Below, piece after piece: positions 61,472-64,000 of a DNA stretch of 64,000 nt (positions within the stretch are counted from its first letter, which is position 1; the number at the start of each line of letters is the position of its first letter). The position numbers and the translations under genes are program-made. The DNA is from Paramecium octaurelia (Eukaryota; Ciliophora; Oligohymenophorea; Peniculida; Parameciidae): assembly GCA_905182995.1 (NCBI GenBank), contig CAJJDP010000001.1, forward strand, positions 578,001 through 642,000. The letters run 5' to 3'. The notes under the pieces were generated by a model, which worked only from the letters and a program-made list of their open reading frames with translations, searched no databases and was not told where the DNA came from.

Positions 61472-62811
61472 TCATTAATGTTGTTTTGAAATAATTGTGA
61501 TAGTTTCTATTGTACTTTTGTTGTATGTCTAAAATGATAGTAATTCTTCATGTTACATCTATTTTAATAACATAGAAACATTACTTCATCAATAAACTAT
61601 TGGTTATTTAGTAACACTCTTGGTAAGGAGTTATCAAATCGAAGGATGAAATACTTTAACAATTGGTAAATCACGTCATTTAAGTCTTCAAAAAAGATTT
61701 GTCTATCAAACTCTAAATAGATTTCTGATTAGAGTATGAATTATCTGAACAATTTATTGTATTCCTATTCATCTGAATGGAAGAAATCACAAATTTCAGA
61801 TTATGATATAGCCATCGTTTCATAATCATCAAATATTTGCAATTATTTGCCAACAACCAGATAAATTAGACTCAAAATAGTCAGCTTTTCATTGTGTTTG
61901 TATTGATAATCTATCAAACAAACATCAAATAGCTGCACCAATTCTCTGTATCTGTAATATGCCTCGTTTGTTCTTTCCTTGAACATAACACATGGGTCTT
62001 TGTCTATAATGAATTCATCCCATAATTTGGTGTAATAATTTAACCAAAATATGGGAGTGTTTGGATACATTCGAAAATCAAGCGATTTTAATATTAGAAC
62101 CTCCATCTATTCAATCTCCTAAATAGTGTATTGGTCTTGGATCAGTCGATGAAAATCCTTCAGGGTTTTGGGATAGATTTCCTCGCATTTGTGAGCTATA
62201 AAGATAGCTGCCACTCCTAAAAGTTGAAATCTGGAAATATGAAAATTTGGTTGTCTTAATAGGTACCTTTCCACGTAATTGATAGACAAATAGAAGGTTT
62301 CTCTTTTGAAATGGAATGAATGAGCAACTTCGATCAGCCAATCGAATAAAATTGCCACCATGTGACTTTAAATTTCATTCTAATTATTGAGATAATTCTT
62401 TTTATAACTATAATTTTCTTCGTATTTTACTTATTCTCTCATAAATTCTGACAAAGTTTCTTACTCATCTTCCTGACTAATTTAATGTTCTAATGAGTTA
62501 TTGAAGGTGAAGGAAGTAAAGTCCTTCACAACTTCTTCACATATTAATTTATCGTAATCCTACAAATTAGATTATTATTATATCGAAGAACCAAAAGGAA
62601 TTTCTTCCTCTAGAATGGGGGATATGTCCTTTTCATTCTTAACCTTTTTTATCGTAGTTTGCCTTTCAAATGAAATTATTTAATACTCATATTAGCATGC
62701 CGCCTATTCAGATTTGAAATTAGCGCTCTCACAACTAGATTTCACTTCTGAATCCTTTGACTTTGACAACTTTTTAGACTTACTTTTCTACTTTTTGGAG
62801 TTGTTCAACAT
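61472..62811 (-). CDS. Cyclin (A/B-like, mitotic type)
   Basis: 437 aa if a final 26-nt intron is spliced; unspliced, the frame would run to 61384 and nearly touch the TTLL start. The N-terminal 170 residues are charged linker. The cyclin box starts with MVAILFDWLIEVAHSFHFKR (MRxILxDWL-like) and continues TFYLSINYVERYLL, FQLLGVAAIFIAHKCEEIYP, DQYTIQEIEQMEVLILKSLD, FRMYPNTPIFWLNYYTKLWD. The KCEEIYP and ExxIL-x3-F patterns are diagnostic for A/B-type cyclins. A CDK1-class partner is expected. No clear destruction box was seen. Confidence 0.88.
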
Positions 62812-63064
62812 TTATTATTCTCAGTCTCGAGTTTTAGCACTATAAATTATTTTAATTACTATAAGATAAATATAAAAATGTAAGCATATCAATATCGATT
62901 CAAATTTTCTTGTAAATTCGATCTAAGTAATATATATTTGGTATTATGAAATATTAAAATTAAATATAGAATAATGTGAGAAGATAGAATGTTTTACAAA
63001 ACTTCCTTTAAACAGTTTTTAATAATAACTCTATATTTTTTATAAGTTTTAACTTAACTAAGGA
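62812..63064. promoter_or_regulatory. Divergent intergenic region
   Basis: 253 nt between the cyclin ATG (minus) and the Cys-rich membrane protein ATG (plus). It must hold both promoters; no recognisable motif in the AT-rich sequence. Confidence 0.4.
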
Positions 63065-64000
63065 ATGTACTATGTTTGTAAGGGATGCGATAATTGCTGT
63101 CGTAGCTGTTGTAGATGTTGCGAAGTAAATATTTTCATATAACTCCAAGGAATGTTGTGGAGAATGTTGCGATGCAATTTCAAATTGTTTTTCTACACCT
63201 TTCTCATTTTGTACTTTCATTACTTTTTTTGTCTCAATAATTCCATTCATCATAATGATAGTAGCATTAATACAGAGTTCTGATTTTGATTGTCAAGAAA
63301 ACATAAAGACTTTTCTAATAATTTAGGGGATCAATAATTTGGTAAACTTTTTGTTCTGTCTCTACATAACATTTCACTATGGCTATTACGGTAAATATAA
63401 AGTGGAGAACTAAAAAACATTTTGGGAATAAACAGTGGATCTAATCCTATACGATTGGTTTGTTTGCATATACATATTTGCACTAATCTTCTTTGTAATT
63501 TGGCTCATAATATGCTTCTCAGCAGCTAACAACGAGGTATTCAGATAATCATAATTAAGCCCGATATCTCCCCTTGTCGACAATAAAATAATGGGTTCTT
63601 AATGACTGCATTAACAATCAACTTAATATGCATGATAGTGTACTTAGTGGTTGGATTTTTGATTTTTATCATTACTGTCATTTTGTACTCATGCGATGAT
63701 GGCAGTTGTAGTTGCGGAGGCTGTGTAAATAATTCTTTTAATTCTTAGTTCAGATGTTGTTGCCTAATTATGACCTGTGGATTGTGCGATGTGGGAAAGG
63801 ACAAGAAGAAATACTCAAAGGAATACACGGAACAAAAAAAGGCTAAGTACAATGAAGGAAGAAAGGGTTGGTTGCAATCTGGAAAGAGATTATTCGGATT
63901 TCTCTCTCTTGGAAGAGCAAATCCTAGAATGAACTAAATGAATACGAATATGGATCAATAATAACAAAATCAATACTATCAACCACCGTAGCAATAACCA
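63065..64000 (+). CDS. Cys-rich multi-pass membrane protein, 3' end beyond window
   Basis: Partial; start ATG 63065, open to the window edge. Introns of 25 nt (GTAAAT...CCAAG) and 23 nt (GTATTC...TTAAG). Residues 1-35 are extremely Cys-rich (MYYVCKGCDNCCRSCCRCCE continuing EECCGECCDAIS). Four or more TM segments follow (FCTFITFFVSIIPFIIMIVA, LVNFLFCLYITF, FVCIYIFALIFFVIWLIICF, MIVYLVVGFLIFIITVILYS), then another Cys cluster (CSCGGC, FRCCCLIMTCGLCDVG) and a Gln/Asn-rich tail. Cys clusters flanking membranes suggest palmitoylation or metal binding. No family recognised. Confidence 0.75.

Noticed and set aside
63008..63253. Minus-strand 81-codon ORF
   Set aside because: Antisense to the Cys-rich membrane protein.
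1..64000. tRNA, rRNA, CRISPR or bacterial-type promoter/terminator signals
   Set aside because: None recognisable on reading; the sequence is eukaryotic nuclear with spliceosomal introns. A covariance-model scan would be needed to exclude small RNA genes.

Overview
The window reads as a macronuclear scaffold from a ciliate, most likely Paramecium. Three direct observations support this. Long frames open only if TAA and TAG are read as Gln, with TGA as the sole stop. Genes are cut by very short introns (21-32 nt, GTA...TAG), and removing them restores frame and family homology. DNA is very AT-rich with packed genes (often 25-120 nt apart). Gene models below use that code; I checked that coding length after intron removal is a multiple of three for nearly every model. 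Because of the code, most real genes are invisible to a standard-code ORF scan.

Layout. 0.1-12 kb: arrestin-like protein (+), fidgetin/katanin-type AAA ATPase (+), cyclic-nucleotide-type K+ channel (-), CNOT11 subunit of CCR4-NOT (-), a broken gene (-), EF-hand protein (+), RCC1-repeat protein (-), coiled-coil protein (-). 12-27.6 kb: a decayed ORF region, then a 2.25-kb two-gene segment ('segment E', an HTH protein plus an unknown protein) present in inverted copies. Around it lie a Ser/Thr kinase and a TLD-domain gene, each appearing twice only because contig ends overlap at single-N joins (17785, 26123); a 36-N gap lies at 22295-22330. 27.8-36 kb: ARMC9 homologue, C2H2 protein, a second HTH-family gene, a small divergent partner, an MIT-AAA pseudo-ATPase and a membrane RING protein. 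36-44 kb: membrane J-domain protein, two unknowns, dual-specificity phosphatase, LOTUS-domain protein, CNNM-type transporter. 43.7-50.8 kb: two near-identical paralogues in inverted orientation flanking 4.5 kb. 50.8-64 kb: polycystin-like channel, an unknown basic protein, Pho80-type cyclin, a second MIT-AAA degenerate ATPase, a TTLL glutamylase-type ligase, a mitotic-type cyclin and a Cys-rich membrane protein running off the right edge.

Biology. Several genes fit ciliary life: ARMC9 (ciliary base/Joubert family), TTLL (tubulin modification), polycystin-like and CNG-type channels, AAA microtubule-severing type ATPase, EF-hand and RCC1 proteins. There is no operon structure; neighbours are mostly divergent, convergent or tandem with tiny spacers. 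The most unusual content is the multi-copy HTH segment with conflicting junctions, the two MIT-AAA proteins with damaged catalytic motifs, and the mosaic inverted paralogue pair. I see no tRNA, rRNA or CRISPR.
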